Shown here in pieces: positions 34,401-44,800 of a stretch of 64,000 nt of DNA; the stretch's first letter is position 1; each line of letters begins with the position of its first letter. The stretch covers positions 223,447 to 287,446 of the forward strand of contig JBBPIG010000005.1 of NCBI GenBank assembly GCA_038040445.1, given 5' to 3'. The notes under the pieces were generated by a model. That model ran no database searches, was not told the DNA's origin, and was given only the letters and a program-made list of their open reading frames with translations. A program made the translations under genes and the position numbers. This DNA comes from Acidobacteriota bacterium (GTDB lineage: Bacteria; Acidobacteriota; Blastocatellia; UBA7656).

Positions 34401-34814
34401 CTCCGTCTTCATCTTCTCGATCTCATCGGCCTGAGATGCAGAAACCGCCGTCAGCAACCTCCCCGCCGAATCGAGGGAGCGGTAAGCGTCATCACTTGAA
34501 AAAGTCTGTTGGTGCGCCCACTTGTTGCGGACTTCTCGGAGCTCGCTGACCAACGTGCGCTCAGCTTGCCCAAGTGTCTTGTTGAACACGCTGTTCCACT
34601 CGTTCCACATCACCGATAGGATTCGCTGCGTATCCCAGTCCAGTATCTTTTCCTGGCGGCTGGTTCCGAACAGCCTGTCGTCAAGCCGAGACCTGAGCTG
34701 CTGCTGCCAGTCATCGCCGAGAGCCGCTGTTAGCTCGCGCTCGAAGAACGGCATCAGTCCGCTGTTTAGCAATTCAAGCGCCTTGCCGACGCGGTCGTGG
34801 TTGGTGATCGCCAT
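31458..34814 (-). CDS. DUF499-family AAA ATPase with an N-terminal HEPN-like domain
   Basis: This 1118-residue protein is the ATPase component of a helicase-methylase-ATPase (Hma-like) defence locus. Residues 1-110 form an all-helical segment (NKWAHQQTFSSDDAYRSLDS) resembling a Swt1-type HEPN domain. Walker A is NFGGGKTHSMLALYH near residue 249, and a Walker B-like element (MILIDEWVAYARQL) lies near 358. DUF499-family loops follow, and the last 200 residues include a low-complexity linker and a beta-rich end domain. It starts 3 nt after the DUF1156 methylase, so the two are coupled. DUF499 proteins occur in both Hma-like and BREX (PglY/BrxC) systems; no PglZ is present here. Confidence 0.86.
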   Translation of the reverse strand: MAITNHDRVGKALELLNSGLMPFFERELTAALGDDWQQQLRSRLDDRLFGTSRQEKILDWDTQRILSVMWNEWNSVFNKTLGQAERTLVSELREVRNKWAHQQTFSSDDAYRSLDSAGRLLTAVSASQADEIEKMKTELLRLRFDEQVRGEKRKSAGTAIESAAVGGLKPWREVVTPHKDVASGQYQQAEFAADLWQVHLGQGTDEYKNPVEFFRRTYLTESLKGMLVGAVRRLAGKGGDPVVQLQTNFGGGKTHSMLALYHLFSGIAPAELAGIDVVMQQAEAKSLPTVRRVVLVGNKISAGSPSKKPDGTVVRTLWGELAYQLGGKKAFARIKADDEKATSPGDVLRELFVEYGPCMILIDEWVAYARQLHDQSDLPAGGFETQFTFAQVLTESAKLAKNCLLVISLPASDTGGSPHTQADDVEVGGQRGREALDRLRNVVGRVESSWRPASAEEGFEIVRRRLFEPMSEPAQFKDRDVVARGFADFYRTQQAEFPPECRDSDYEKRIKAAYPIHPEIFDRLYNDWSTLVKFQRTRGVLRLMAAVIHSLWEKGDKNPLILPANISIDDPRVQFELTRYLSDNWVPVIEKDVDGPSSLPLRLDSEVPNLGKFSACRRVARAIYMGSAPLTQAAHRGLEDRRVKLGCVMPGESPAVFGDALRRLAAAATYLYQDGPRYWYSTQPTVTKLAEDRADQLKRDPDKVVHELDERLRADLRRTGDFSRIHPMPQSGQDVPDDLDARLVVLGTDHPYTKEPASAAEAAAKAILEARGNTPRLYRNTLVFLAVDKTRLQDLDEAARRYLAWESVLAEKEQLNLDPQQVKQAETQKASADGAVTARIPEAYQWLLVPVQTSPQAVVEWQSFRLSGQDALAVRASKKLKSDEMLITGFAPSRLRMELNGVPLWRGKHVGIKQLIEDFASYLYLPRLKGPMVLLESIRSGVSLLTWQQDGFAYADSYDEEAGRYRGLRGGQHVSISDDQVSGLLVRFDVAQKQQEAEIQPAPGAAVVTGGDAGPGKASGPTGGDSATEKGGTTTPEPAPRPRRFHGTVTLEPTRVGRDASRIADEVIAHLAGLVGANVAVTLEIEAAIPGGAPENVVRTVTENSRTLKFTSHGFESE

Positions 34815-34817
34815 AGG

Positions 34818-37691
34818 TTATTCCTCATTTCCGTCAAACAGCTCGGCCTGCGACTCTCTCGGCTTGCTGCCTTCGCGAGCCAGGCGGGTGATCTCGGGCC
34901 AGCTTTGCACTAGACCGTTATAGGCCAGCGCTTCCGCCGCTCGCTTCTTGCGCTCGCACAAGGTGTAGAGCCGGTAGGCCAGCTCTCGGGCGATCTCGGC
35001 CTTCCTGCCCAGCTTGCCGACGAGCGTTCCCGCGGCACCCTCGCCGCCTGCTTCGAGCGAGCGGATTAGGTGGTGGACCATCTCCCACGCCGTGAGGCGC
35101 GCGTCCGTCGTCGGGTCCCAGTCGGCAGGCAGCTCGCTTGGTTTCAGCAGGCGCACCTTGCCGCGACTCGAGGCCAGGATGCCCGCATTCTCCATTCCGG
35201 CGACGCTGGTGTTCTTGGCCTTGGAGAGCGTCTCTGCCACGCCGTACTCGCCCTCGACGAAGCCCGACTGCTCGAACCACGCGAGCGCCCAGCGGCTGTC
35301 GGCGTCGAAGTCGCCCTCCTGCTCGGCCAGCGCCTCGTCGAGGGTCTGATTGATGAGTGCAAGCGCATCGCGCACCTTGAGCCGCTTGCCCTCGGCGTCG
35401 AGCACCTGGGCATATCGGGTGTAGACCGCCATGCCTGGTCCGATGGCGGCTTGAGCGAGATCCACCGGCGCGATGTTGCTCCGCTGCACGTGGGCAAGCG
35501 CCACTGGCAGCTCGACCTTGAGCGCGGAGACGAATTCTCGCCGCGTGGCAGTGGGCGCGTTCATCGCTCGTCGGCGGCATACGAGGACGATGCTGGAGGC
35601 AAGAGTGTTCGTACCGGTGGACCGAGCTCCGCGCTCGGTCCGCATTGGCCAAGTGCCGGTGATAGCGAAACCGGCGTCGATCACTGCTTCGAGAAAGGTA
35701 TCCCAGCCCGTGCTGGCGGTGCCATCTATCTCGTCGCTTTCGGTCTGTTTGAAAGCGTAGTAGATAGTGACCGGAAAGGCCGAGTGCGCCTGCTCTGCCA
35801 AGCGGTGCATCGCGCGTGTCATGCCATCGAGAAAGAAGGCCTCCGCCTCTTCCTTACTCGCGTGCCGGTACGGCGTGGCGACCAGTTCCTCCGCCTTGGG
35901 CACAGCTAATGTTGTGAAAAGCTCAGGGAAGACCGGCTTTAGAGCTCGGCGTAACCAGACGTAAAAAAAGTCTGACAAGTCTGCGTAACCAATGTTGTCG
36001 TAGTACGGCGGATCCGTTGAGACAACTCGATTGCTAACTGAAACGCTTTGGGCGTCACATTGGGATGCCTCACCGTCCGAGCCCGGGACAATCACCTCGA
36101 GCGCCTTTGCGACTTGGCCGATTCCGCTATCAATACTTCCTGTCGCCGATCCAAGCGTGTTGGTTTCACAGTAGTCCCAGGTCATAGGGAGTGCCTGTCG
36201 TCCGAAGGTGTTTCGAAGAGTTTCCCCTGCGGAAATCCATCTACAGATTGTCGAGTTATAGTCAGCCGCCTTGTCTAGTGTGATTCCCAAATACGTTGCG
36301 ATGGCATCGGCGTAGGCAGCGGCGCCGGTCCCTCCGGAAGCCAAGGCTATGCCGTCGTCAGGCAATCCCGTAGCCAGCGCGTGCTGCTTCACCAGTTCTC
36401 GTGCGTTCTGTGCTAGGTCGGAGAAAGTCGTTAGCGCGACAAGTTGGCGGGGAGTGAAGTAGTCGCCGAACGTCCTAAAACCATAGCGGCGACCCTGCGC
36501 GTTGCTTGCCCAGGTCCCACGGCTTGGTGCGTCGGGCTTCCAAGTCGGCCGAGCAGCGCGTGCGATGACTTCCATCTCTGTCGTCGGCGACACGTAAATT
36601 CGGCCACGCTCGCCTTCCGCGACGATTGCCATCAACCGTTCCCCGATTCGTCCAGCATTGGCCTCGTCATCGATGTACTCGTACCTGATCGGGACGCTCG
36701 AAATCAGACATCGGAAGCTTCCTTGCGAAATTCTAGTGCCGTTCTTCGCAGTCTCCGCGTCCTTCGGCTTGCCCACCTTCACCGTGAAGCGGTAACCGCC
36801 GCCCTCGATCACCGGCTCGACATACGCCTCCTTCCCTGCCTTGGTGGAGAGCATGAAGGTAGACGCAAGCGGCACATCGACGTTCGCGAAAGCCGGGTTC
36901 GGGCTCTTCACCGTGCGCGCCCAGAGCCAGGCGATCACGGTGAGCTTCTTGCCTACGTACTTTTTCAGGTCCGGCCGCTCCTTCGCCATTGCCGCCGTGA
37001 TCTCTACCTTGGGGTAGAGGTGGCCGATGCGCTTCTCGGCTTCGTCGCGCATCCATTTGCCGTAGTAGCGCACGTCCTCGGCGAGACCCTGCGCGCCACG
37101 CCAGCTCTTGTCCATCTGCTCTTTTTGTTTCTGCGCATCGGGGTTCACCGGCGGCTTGCCTGCGAACTTCGGCGGGATCTCGATCATCGCCTTGTTGATG
37201 AGCACAGCCACCGGATTGAGGTCGCTCGCATACGCCTCCAGCCCGAGCCGCTGCGCTTCCAACGGCAACGATCCGCCGCCCGCGAACGGATCGTGGAACG
37301 CAGGCAGCTTGTGACGGTCGAATAGTTCCTTGGCGCGTGGATGGTCAACGTTCTCGGCGCACGTGTAACGCCAGCTCTGCCAGATTTCGTCTCGCGCCTG
37401 CTGGAGCACCTTCTCGTTGGTGGTGTTCTCCCACAACACGAGGTCCTCGATGATTCGGAACAACCGCTGCCGCTCCTTCTCCTGCTTCTTCTCAGTCGGA
37501 AACAGATCCGGATGCGCCGACGGGTCGTCCACCATCTGCGCGAAGATCACAGCCCTTGCCGTCGCCAGCGGCCGCCGCGCCCACCACAGATGCAGCGTGC
37601 TCGGATGCCCGTGACGAATCGACTTCTCCCGCGCCGAAGCCTTATTGATCGCGTCGAGCGGCAATGCCACTTCGATGAGTTTCTTCTTCAT
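34818..37691 (-). CDS. DUF1156 DNA adenine methylase-type protein
   Basis: The N-terminal DUF1156 signature is clear ([18 protein letters not shown], then [20 protein letters not shown]). An AdoMet-binding motif ([15 protein letters not shown]) lies near residue 133 and the catalytic DPPYYDN near residue 559, an amino-methylase pattern with a very large insert between them. It is 957 residues, normal for the family. The upstream HEPN gene ends in its ATGA start, and the DUF499 gene follows after 3 nt. In this class the methylase probably marks host DNA while the helicase and ATPase act on unmodified DNA; the target sequence cannot be read here. Confidence 0.9.
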   Translation of the reverse strand: MKKKLIEVALPLDAINKASAREKSIRHGHPSTLHLWWARRPLATARAVIFAQMVDDPSAHPDLFPTEKKQEKERQRLFRIIEDLVLWENTTNEKVLQQARDEIWQSWRYTCAENVDHPRAKELFDRHKLPAFHDPFAGGGSLPLEAQRLGLEAYASDLNPVAVLINKAMIEIPPKFAGKPPVNPDAQKQKEQMDKSWRGAQGLAEDVRYYGKWMRDEAEKRIGHLYPKVEITAAMAKERPDLKKYVGKKLTVIAWLWARTVKSPNPAFANVDVPLASTFMLSTKAGKEAYVEPVIEGGGYRFTVKVGKPKDAETAKNGTRISQGSFRCLISSVPIRYEYIDDEANAGRIGERLMAIVAEGERGRIYVSPTTEMEVIARAARPTWKPDAPSRGTWASNAQGRRYGFRTFGDYFTPRQLVALTTFSDLAQNARELVKQHALATGLPDDGIALASGGTGAAAYADAIATYLGITLDKAADYNSTICRWISAGETLRNTFGRQALPMTWDYCETNTLGSATGSIDSGIGQVAKALEVIVPGSDGEASQCDAQSVSVSNRVVSTDPPYYDNIGYADLSDFFYVWLRRALKPVFPELFTTLAVPKAEELVATPYRHASKEEAEAFFLDGMTRAMHRLAEQAHSAFPVTIYYAFKQTESDEIDGTASTGWDTFLEAVIDAGFAITGTWPMRTERGARSTGTNTLASSIVLVCRRRAMNAPTATRREFVSALKVELPVALAHVQRSNIAPVDLAQAAIGPGMAVYTRYAQVLDAEGKRLKVRDALALINQTLDEALAEQEGDFDADSRWALAWFEQSGFVEGEYGVAETLSKAKNTSVAGMENAGILASSRGKVRLLKPSELPADWDPTTDARLTAWEMVHHLIRSLEAGGEGAAGTLVGKLGRKAEIARELAYRLYTLCERKKRAAEALAYNGLVQSWPEITRLAREGSKPRESQAELFDGNEE

Positions 37692-38248
37692 GCCTCTGAC
37701 AGCGCCGCAACGACCGGCGTCGGATTTAGTTTGGCTTCTATGTAAGAGACGAATTTCAAAGCCTCAACATATAGCCCATATACTTCGTCCGAAGTCATCT
37801 CCAGCGGGTAGCTAGCGAAGTTTTCATGAACCAAAAGATTCCTTATATCGCCAAGTTGCAAAAATGCGGCAACGGCTCGCGCTAGCTCCGGCTCCTTGAG
37901 TTCAAGTTTGGCGGAATCTCTTAGTAAAGTCCCAAACATCGCGAAGAACGGCATCACACTGCGGTTACCTTCACGCCATTGGAAATAGGTGAAATATTGC
38001 CGCTCTATAGCCTTGATCCGAACTAGAGAAGTGAGTGCTTCGTCGGCGTTTGACACGCGTGCCGCATAATCCGTAATCGTATTCGTGATCCGACTCTCAA
38101 AATAACTCGCGATCGAAAGCAGGAGAGTCTTGCTCAGGAACGCCTCTACGTTCTGTGAAAACGACACCTGGCCCTGTCCCTGCAGAAAGCCGGCGAGCTC
38201 TTTTTGCTCTCTAAAGAGAGTGTCAATAAGCGTTATTTCCGATGGCAT
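37688..38248 (-). CDS. HEPN-domain protein, probable RNase or RNase-like partner
   Basis: The 186-residue all-helical protein carries RNLLVHEN near residues 135-142, an Rx4H motif of HEPN RNases. A preceding helix ([18 protein letters not shown]) belongs to the same fold and matches MAE_28990-type HEPN proteins. ATG 38248 lies 4 nt after the stop of the DUF262 gene, and its stop overlaps the methylase start by 4 nt (ATGA). Its placement between a DUF262 protein and the methylase suggests it is an effector or toxin inside the defence operon. RNase activity is inferred from the motif. Confidence 0.75.
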   Translation of the reverse strand: MPSEITLIDTLFREQKELAGFLQGQGQVSFSQNVEAFLSKTLLLSIASYFESRITNTITDYAARVSNADEALTSLVRIKAIERQYFTYFQWREGNRSVMPFFAMFGTLLRDSAKLELKEPELARAVAAFLQLGDIRNLLVHENFASYPLEMTSDEVYGLYVEALKFVSYIEAKLNPTPVVAALSEA

Positions 38249-38252
38249 TGTT

Positions 38253-39449
38253 TCATCCGAGCAAGATGGCTTTCGATCTCTCAAGTCGTTTGGCCACATT
38301 TACTGCGCTCGCGGTCTCAAATCTTGCTGCGAAAACAAATCCGTTATCGGCTTTGAGCAGTTGCAATTTGTCCGGGTCAATCGCCGGTACGTCGAGTGAA
38401 TTGTTGGCAAACGCTACGCTACATTGTGCGGCGAATACCGAGTCTATGAAGGAAACATTGACTCTGGAGCCTTGGGTGCCGAAGAAGGCTTTTGGGGGTA
38501 ACGCAGCACATGCATCCAGGAATGCATAGAAGAGCTTTTCGAGATACTCAACCTTTTCGTCTGAGAGCGACTTTGTTCGCTTAGAGGTAAGATTGAGGAA
38601 CCTAGTCATTGATGGTTTGTACTGGTCGCCCCATATAACCATCGCGAATGCACGCAATAGAATTTCGATGTCTTTCATATGAAGGTCAGGCTCAGGAACC
38701 CCTAAGAGATCGCGCCAGCGCTGGTCTAAGTTGATTCGGTAGAGCATCTCATAGAAAGCGGAGTGATATAGACTGGTTCGTATCTCCTGAGGTTTGAGAT
38801 TGATCCCACCTGTGTTTAGGCGGTTGAATATCTCGTAGATCGAAGATGAATCATCATCCTCCGCATCTGGGGCGTTTTGCTTTATGATGATATTGCGGAC
38901 GGTACGAAGGTCAAATGTTGTTTTCATGTCACCCAGCGTTCCGTAATTGAGTCTATTGAGTCGATTGGGACGATTCGGAAGTCGCTCTGTGAGCTGAAGG
39001 TTGAACTTCACGAAGAATACATCATCGTGCAAAACCTCCTCAGGAATGGTTGCTTTTTCATCGAAGATTCGACGCAACTCAAAGCGCTTTTCCTTTCGAG
39101 GAAACCTCTGCTTGATGAAATAATAGATTGACATCAAGCGTTGCTGCCCATCGATCACAAGAAATTTGTTGCGTCCCTCTTCATAAAGAAAAATCTGCGG
39201 GATCGGCAAACCAATAATCATTGACTCAATAAGCTTTGAGGCCCGCTTCATGTCCCATACATAGTTACGCTGGAATCCTGGTATCTTGACCGCGCCAGAT
39301 TCAATGAAGCTGAACATAGTCGAGGTGTTGAAGTCATTGGGCGAAGCCGTTATGTCGTATTCCTTAATCTGAAAATCGTCTGCGTCGCCCGTTTCATCCT
39401 CAAACCAGTTGTCGCTGCCACCGGCTTCGATTTCCTCGTCAGTCTGCAT
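38253..39449 (-). CDS. DUF262 protein, GmrS/Sspe-like ParB-fold nuclease family
   Basis: DUF262 domains form the NTPase or ParB-like part of GmrSD-type modified-DNA restriction enzymes. The protein has the family core: PGFQRNYVWDMKRASKLIES, IPQIFLYEE, the DGQQR motif near residue 100, and EIFNRLNTGGINLKPQEIR. An acidic N-terminus precedes it. ATG 39449 is chosen because GGGAGG lies 6 nt upstream. The usual C-terminal DUF1524 HNH nuclease (GmrD) is missing, both in this protein and in its neighbours; the adjacent HEPN gene may supply another effector. It is translationally linked to that gene. Confidence 0.85.
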   Translation of the reverse strand: MQTDEEIEAGGSDNWFEDETGDADDFQIKEYDITASPNDFNTSTMFSFIESGAVKIPGFQRNYVWDMKRASKLIESMIIGLPIPQIFLYEEGRNKFLVIDGQQRLMSIYYFIKQRFPRKEKRFELRRIFDEKATIPEEVLHDDVFFVKFNLQLTERLPNRPNRLNRLNYGTLGDMKTTFDLRTVRNIIIKQNAPDAEDDDSSSIYEIFNRLNTGGINLKPQEIRTSLYHSAFYEMLYRINLDQRWRDLLGVPEPDLHMKDIEILLRAFAMVIWGDQYKPSMTRFLNLTSKRTKSLSDEKVEYLEKLFYAFLDACAALPPKAFFGTQGSRVNVSFIDSVFAAQCSVAFANNSLDVPAIDPDKLQLLKADNGFVFAARFETASAVNVAKRLERSKAILLG

Positions 39450-39507
39450 TGTTACCTCCCTAAGATTGGTTGGTCGATGTTCGTCAAGAGTCTTCTTAGA
39501 CCGAACT

Positions 39508-41295
39508 TCAGGCTGGTGACGCCAAAGGCCGGTCTTCGATTGGTTCCTTCTTCTCTTTCTCAGCAAGTGAGCTGGCGATTGAACCAAAATCATCGAAGTC
39601 GATCACTCGCCACAGGAGTTCGCATTTCGCTCGCGAATCAATAGGGGAATTACGAATCTGAAGGACTATCTCTAGCTCCGTCTCGCAGCGCGCCTTGATC
39701 TTGCGTGTCTCGCGATCACGGACGATAGCGTCGTTGGCCACGTTCATGGCGTCTGTCAGTTCGTCTTCAGGCACATTCATTCCTCGGAGGAAGAATGCAT
39801 CGGTCATCGCCTTGCGTGGGAACTCAACGATATCGGAAAGTAACGAATACGCTTGGCCCCAGGGCGACGCAAACGTGCTCGATTTTGAATTGAACGAAAT
39901 ATTCGAGTAGGTCAGCATGGGCATGAAGTTGGCAGATTGCGCCTTCGTGAGCCGCTCTTCCAGTTCTTTCATTACCTTCTTGATGATGTCTTCTGAAACA
40001 CTGCCTTGGGCATTTAGTTCATGATACATCCCATTGATGTCGGAAGTGAGCGCCTCTTGCTTGTTCTTGACATAACTGCCGGCGTCTCCCTTTAGCAAGT
40101 CTGCTACGAGCGACTGACCCTCTTCGTTTATGCGTTTCAATTCCGACTCGAAAAACGGTCTCGCAGAATTCGGCATCCACCGCATGTTATCAGCGAGGCC
40201 AAAGGTAAACTTGTTTAGAAGCCCTCGTAGGGCCTGACGTCGCTTCTCAATCTCCTTAAGAATGCCTTTGTCGATAATAGAGATGCGCATGCTCACTTTG
40301 CGCTTCACGTTGCCTTTCTCAAGCTCGGCCGAATCACCGAAGAGGCTCGGATCAAGCGGAGCATCAAGTGGTGGAATCCGACTGAGTTTGTCAATACTGA
40401 CCAGACATCCTTGTTCATATAACCGAGCTGTTCGTTCTGCAATAACGTCGAGTTTGGAAAGGCCTATGCGTTCGCTAGGAGGAGTGATTGTTTGACCGTC
40501 GCTGGAAGCTACTATGACATCGCCTGTGTCAGAATCAACCTGAACTGTTTCATCCTTCTCGACCTGTTCTAGGGACTCGTCCCGGTAAAGGTTGAGATAC
40601 TCTTGCCATCGCCGCTCCCCTTCCGAACTGCCCTCAGGTAAAACGAGGGAAGGTATCCTGGTCACACCCTCAGCAGTAAGTCTTTTCGACTTGACCCAAA
40701 GCCAGTCAAAGTACCTCCTGACGTATTCGACGAGTACAGCGTCACCGCGAAAGACAAGGTTGATTCTTCCATCAGATCTCGGATCAAAACCAAGATTCTC
40801 ACTCGAACCAAAGACTAAATATGCATCGCCCGCGACACGCTTAACGATCACGAGGAAGTTCGACGGTCTATCAGTTACGAATCTGTATGGCTTGATTCGG
40901 AACTCGAGACGATCCGAAAACTTCTCTGCCATCGATGCAAGGCGCGATAAATCCTCCTCGCGAGTTTGACACGTCGGGTAAACAGCGACGACAAGTCGAG
41001 CCTGAAACTTCTCATTTCGATCCAGCCATGATTCCAAGACCTGAATGCCTTTTCGACTAGGCGAAACAAGCGTGCCGAATAACGCGTCCGCTGTGCGAAT
41101 CGCGTCGTCGAACGGGACTTCAGTTGAATATGAACACAACCCCTCAAGGATTCGCGGTTCAGGCCAGATGAATGGAGGCTCTGAAGTCAAGGGAACGTTA
41201 GCCGCCTTCGATAATGCCGGTTCATTTGTGCGCTTTATATTCGCCTGAGTGACTTCTTCTAAGGCTGTTGAGTTAATGTCTTCGAAGAGGCTCAT
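39508..41295 (-). CDS. unrecognised defence-operon protein with degenerate PLD-like segment
   Basis: A 595-residue protein starting at ATG 41295 in the MSLFEDINS context. Residues 80-175 resemble a phospholipase D half-domain (FLVIVKRVAGDAYLVFGSSENLGF) in which the HxK pair is lost, leaving only the GSSxN part. A middle segment (about 205-255) is acidic, and the C-terminal 300 residues are helical with repeated charged heptads. I see no nuclease motif that is intact. It lies 22 nt after the clamp-like gene and 58 nt before the DUF262 gene. PLD proteins accompany SNF2-type helicases in DISARM and in related loci, so a non-catalytic partner is possible. Confidence 0.6.
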   Translation of the reverse strand: MSLFEDINSTALEEVTQANIKRTNEPALSKAANVPLTSEPPFIWPEPRILEGLCSYSTEVPFDDAIRTADALFGTLVSPSRKGIQVLESWLDRNEKFQARLVVAVYPTCQTREEDLSRLASMAEKFSDRLEFRIKPYRFVTDRPSNFLVIVKRVAGDAYLVFGSSENLGFDPRSDGRINLVFRGDAVLVEYVRRYFDWLWVKSKRLTAEGVTRIPSLVLPEGSSEGERRWQEYLNLYRDESLEQVEKDETVQVDSDTGDVIVASSDGQTITPPSERIGLSKLDVIAERTARLYEQGCLVSIDKLSRIPPLDAPLDPSLFGDSAELEKGNVKRKVSMRISIIDKGILKEIEKRRQALRGLLNKFTFGLADNMRWMPNSARPFFESELKRINEEGQSLVADLLKGDAGSYVKNKQEALTSDINGMYHELNAQGSVSEDIIKKVMKELEERLTKAQSANFMPMLTYSNISFNSKSSTFASPWGQAYSLLSDIVEFPRKAMTDAFFLRGMNVPEDELTDAMNVANDAIVRDRETRKIKARCETELEIVLQIRNSPIDSRAKCELLWRVIDFDDFGSIASSLAEKEKKEPIEDRPLASPA

Positions 41296-41317
41296 CTCAT
41301 CACCGCTGCTTTTTCGT

Positions 41318-41899
41318 TCATTCCTTTTTGTCTCCGTGAATGGCGACCTCCACAAGCGTACGAACATCCCCAATTTCGATTCCGAGCGGGCGCAGGATAG
41401 TAGCCGACTGAACTATCATCTCGTCCATTTGCCGCTCGGCTTCCCAGACCTTCTCTAACAATCCCGACCGGACTATCTCCTCGTCAGTGTACTTATCTTT
41501 CAATTGAAGCGTCATCAGCACTGGCGCATCCATCGGGTACTCGATGAGTTTTATGATTGACTCCTGCCAGATGCAACGAATCATCGTTGTCCCGATTATC
41601 AACTGGCTGGCTTCGACCTTGATTAGGACCGCATCGCCCTCCGGCATTATCGTTGCGAGGCCCACCAGCGAGCGCCAGTTGACGTAGGCTTGCCCGTGAA
41701 GCGAGCCCGTTCCTGATGCCCTGACAGTAATGCCGTTGGCGTCGATTGAGAGCCGGCCATTGTCGAAGGTGAGCACGACTTCGATATCTGTCCTGCGTTT
41801 CAAGAACTTTCGCAGGGTCTTGAAGGCCTCCTCTAGTTCGTTGCGATTGGCGACGAAGGTTGAAGTCATCTGTGGGTATTGCCCCTTCCCAATATTCAC
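41318..41899 (-). CDS. small protein resembling a sliding-clamp-type fold
   Basis: This 193-residue protein starts at GTG 41899, which overlaps the upstream gene's stop as GTGA. Its central part (VVLTFDNGRLSIDANGITV, then GQAYVNWRSLVGLATIMPEGD and LIIGTTMIRCIWQ) has the strand pattern of one domain of DnaN/PCNA clamps: a beta hairpin, a loop to a helix, and a strand ending in a conserved Trp. I cannot prove the fold by eye. The C-terminal 60 residues are a charged helix (LEKVWEAERQMDEMIVQ). An alternative start is ATG 41869. A clamp-like protein in an anti-phage operon would be unusual. Confidence 0.55.
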   Translation of the reverse strand: MNIGKGQYPQMTSTFVANRNELEEAFKTLRKFLKRRTDIEVVLTFDNGRLSIDANGITVRASGTGSLHGQAYVNWRSLVGLATIMPEGDAVLIKVEASQLIIGTTMIRCIWQESIIKLIEYPMDAPVLMTLQLKDKYTDEEIVRSGLLEKVWEAERQMDEMIVQSATILRPLGIEIGDVRTLVEVAIHGDKKE

Positions 41900-44800
41900 G
41901 GTGCGTGGTCTTCAGCATACACTAGCCGATAGGTCGCTGGGTGAAGCGTCAGCTCTCCCGCTGAACACATCGTGCCGAGTTGGCGCCCCGAGATCTCAAC
42001 GGGCCGACCGTCGATGTCCAATAATATGAGCGCGTAGAGCTCGGGGAAGTTCTCGCAAAGTGCCCACACATCTGCCTCCACCTGCAACGGCTCCCTGCGC
42101 AGACAGTGTTCTTTCGGCCAGAAGTAACAGAGCAATTCTCCAGAAGCCGAACGTCTTTCCCAGGGGAAGGCGCTGTCACTTGTTTTCGCTATCCAACTTC
42201 CGTCTGAATGATAGAAGCGGTCCGCACCGTCCTTCGAATAGCCAAGCGCTCGGGCGAAGCGCTCAATCAGCGACGGCTTTGAAGGCTTTGATGAAGTTCT
42301 TGGTACTCTTGGTGTAGAATCTGCCTCACCGGCATCCTCTTCTTCGCTATCCACCTCCTCGTCAGATTCCTCGACCAAATCATAAGAGGTCTCACTGCCA
42401 CTTCCATCGACCTTTGATGGTGTCACTACTTCCGTAACGGGCGCGCCCGACGATGCAGAATCACTCGACTCAACTTCGCTGGAAGAATCACTCCCGTGGC
42501 TCTTCAGCCCATTTTGGGAATTATCGAGTTCATCGGAGGGAACAAGCTTGAAACTGTCCTCGAGATACTCCGACACGAAATCGGGCGAACGCTCGAAGCA
42601 TATCTTCAACGCATCCTGAATCTCGCGGCGCTCAAAGACACGACCTAGTTCTTGTGCCACAGGCCTAGCGAGCCTTGCTATGGGCCGATCCTCTACATAA
42701 AGGAGCGTCTCCTTCCAGAGCACGTCAACGCGGCGGGACGTTCCTGCTGGCTTACCATCTATGTATGGAACCGTCTCCAGGACCGACGCGTTTTGCCATT
42801 GAGTGTGTGCGAGGCGAGCCGCAAGTTGGCGTATGCGTCTAGTCTCGTTCTCGTCGTCGAGGTGAATTCTGCACAGCTCCGTCCCTAGCTGCACCAACCA
42901 CGGCTTTCGCTGAGATGCCCCAGGAATAATGAGCGGTTTCTGAAACCTATCTTCGATGCAACTTGCCAGAGATGGAAGGTGTGAGAACGGAGCCAACTCC
43001 GTCGTGTCAGCGGAAATGCGTCGCAGATCCGCAGTCTGTTGTTTGATCGGCTGAAATAGGTTAGCCCACGAGACCAATGACTGCATACTCATTCCATAGG
43101 CAAGACCTTGGACCGGGGTCCACTCGCCAGCTAGGTTTAGCCAGTGTCGGCACTCATTCCATATGCGTTCGGGATGCCGCGACAGCAACGAGACGACTCG
43201 CCTACTCTCGTCTGATGAAAGAGATTTCTCAGAGGGCAGGCTCTTCAACCAGGCAATCGCTAGGTCTGCAGTCGGCCTCTCCTCGACACTCACCTTTCTC
43301 CAAAGCGTGAGATCACGTACAGACGGAAGAACCGTGGCGGCACCAGGCGCATCCTCCTCGTCTGCCATTTGGAAGACCCCTGCAGTACGAGCCCAGCCAC
43401 CTGCTGCCGTCAAGATGATTTTCTCCGTGGCGAAGGCTCGCTTGACCGTTGCGAAGTCGTCGCTCGAGCAAGTATCAAGCATCTGGTCGAGCCTCCGATA
43501 CCACTTCTCCACCTCGTGCACCGGCGGCTTCTCGGCCTTTGCTAAGGCACGTAGACAGTCAAGTATTCGGTGCGGTCCGGTCGGCTTGTCTCGCACACCG
43601 AGTTTGATCAGGAGCGGTCGGTTGGCCTCGGTGTCGAGTCTTGCGTTAACAAACGGCTCAACGTCGAGCAACGATTCGGTCTCGGGCGTCCGACAGAGCA
43701 AATCTGAGGGTTGATGGTAGAATCCGTGCGTGTCTTGGAGGCAAGGAACCGCACTAAGTTTGAGAATCCATGTCGCGAGCAGGGCGTCGTGAGTAATCAA
43801 TCCTTTGCTGCCGGTGGTTGCGATCTGATAAACCGTCGCCGAAGCGCGCTTGGAGCCATAGTACTGAGCCTGACTTAGAATGGATGAAACGATGCGGCCC
43901 CAGAGACTTGGATCCTCCTTTGCCGCTGCGTGCCAGTGCACCCAATGGTCCCCTTCGAAGTCCCAGTCGTCGATTGAGAATTCGTTGGTGACATAGCGAA
44001 AGTACGGTTCCCCTTTGAAGCCGCGCTCTCGAATTATCTTCAACACTTCAGGTCGTCCCCAAACGCGCTTTTGTACCTGTCTCAACTGCACGAAACTGAG
44101 TAACCCGGCGCGCCCGGACGATATCCACTGTGTCCATTCCGACTCGGTGCAAGACCGAAAGTCCTTTGAGTAGTCTGGGTGTAGCATGTGGGCTTGAGCC
44201 CATTTCTCGTCAACAAGGCCTTCGACCCTCGTGCTTTTATCAAAAATGACTCCATGATTTGTACTTCGTAAGAATCGATCTCGCGTCACGAACTTGAACT
44301 GCTCACCTGCAGCCGCCCCCAATGCGGCTGAGATTTGCGCGAGCTTAATACAGTCCACGAGGGAACACTCTTTACCGAAGACACCGGTAGCTACCTGCTC
44401 GAACAACTGGTTAATCTCACTGGGGCTCTCAAGGCTTAAACCGTCGAGAACCCTGTATGCAGCTTTTACTTGTTCTCCTAGCGAATGGTCGCCGCGCTCC
44501 TCGGCATTGCGGCGCTGGTCGGCAAGAAAACGAAGCCAGTTCTGGTTCAAAACGAGAAGGTACTTCGCAAGGAACTCCCAGTCTTCCTGTGACTGAAGCA
44601 GCTTCTTCTCGCCGAGCCGTACTACCTCCTTCGCTGCGTACAACACCTCCTTGCCCTGAGCGGGAACGATCCGGACGCCTGCATGGCCGTAATAATGATG
44701 GCCAGTTGCTATGTACACCCATAGCGACAGCATCTGTCGCCAGGTCTTGGGCTTCGGCGGATGGCTTGACTCCAAGACGGCTAAGATGTCGGGCTTCTTA

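Noticed and set aside
35070..37325. Plus-strand ORFs of 279 and 293 residues
   Set aside because: Antisense shadows of the DUF1156 methylase, produced by G+C-biased third positions.
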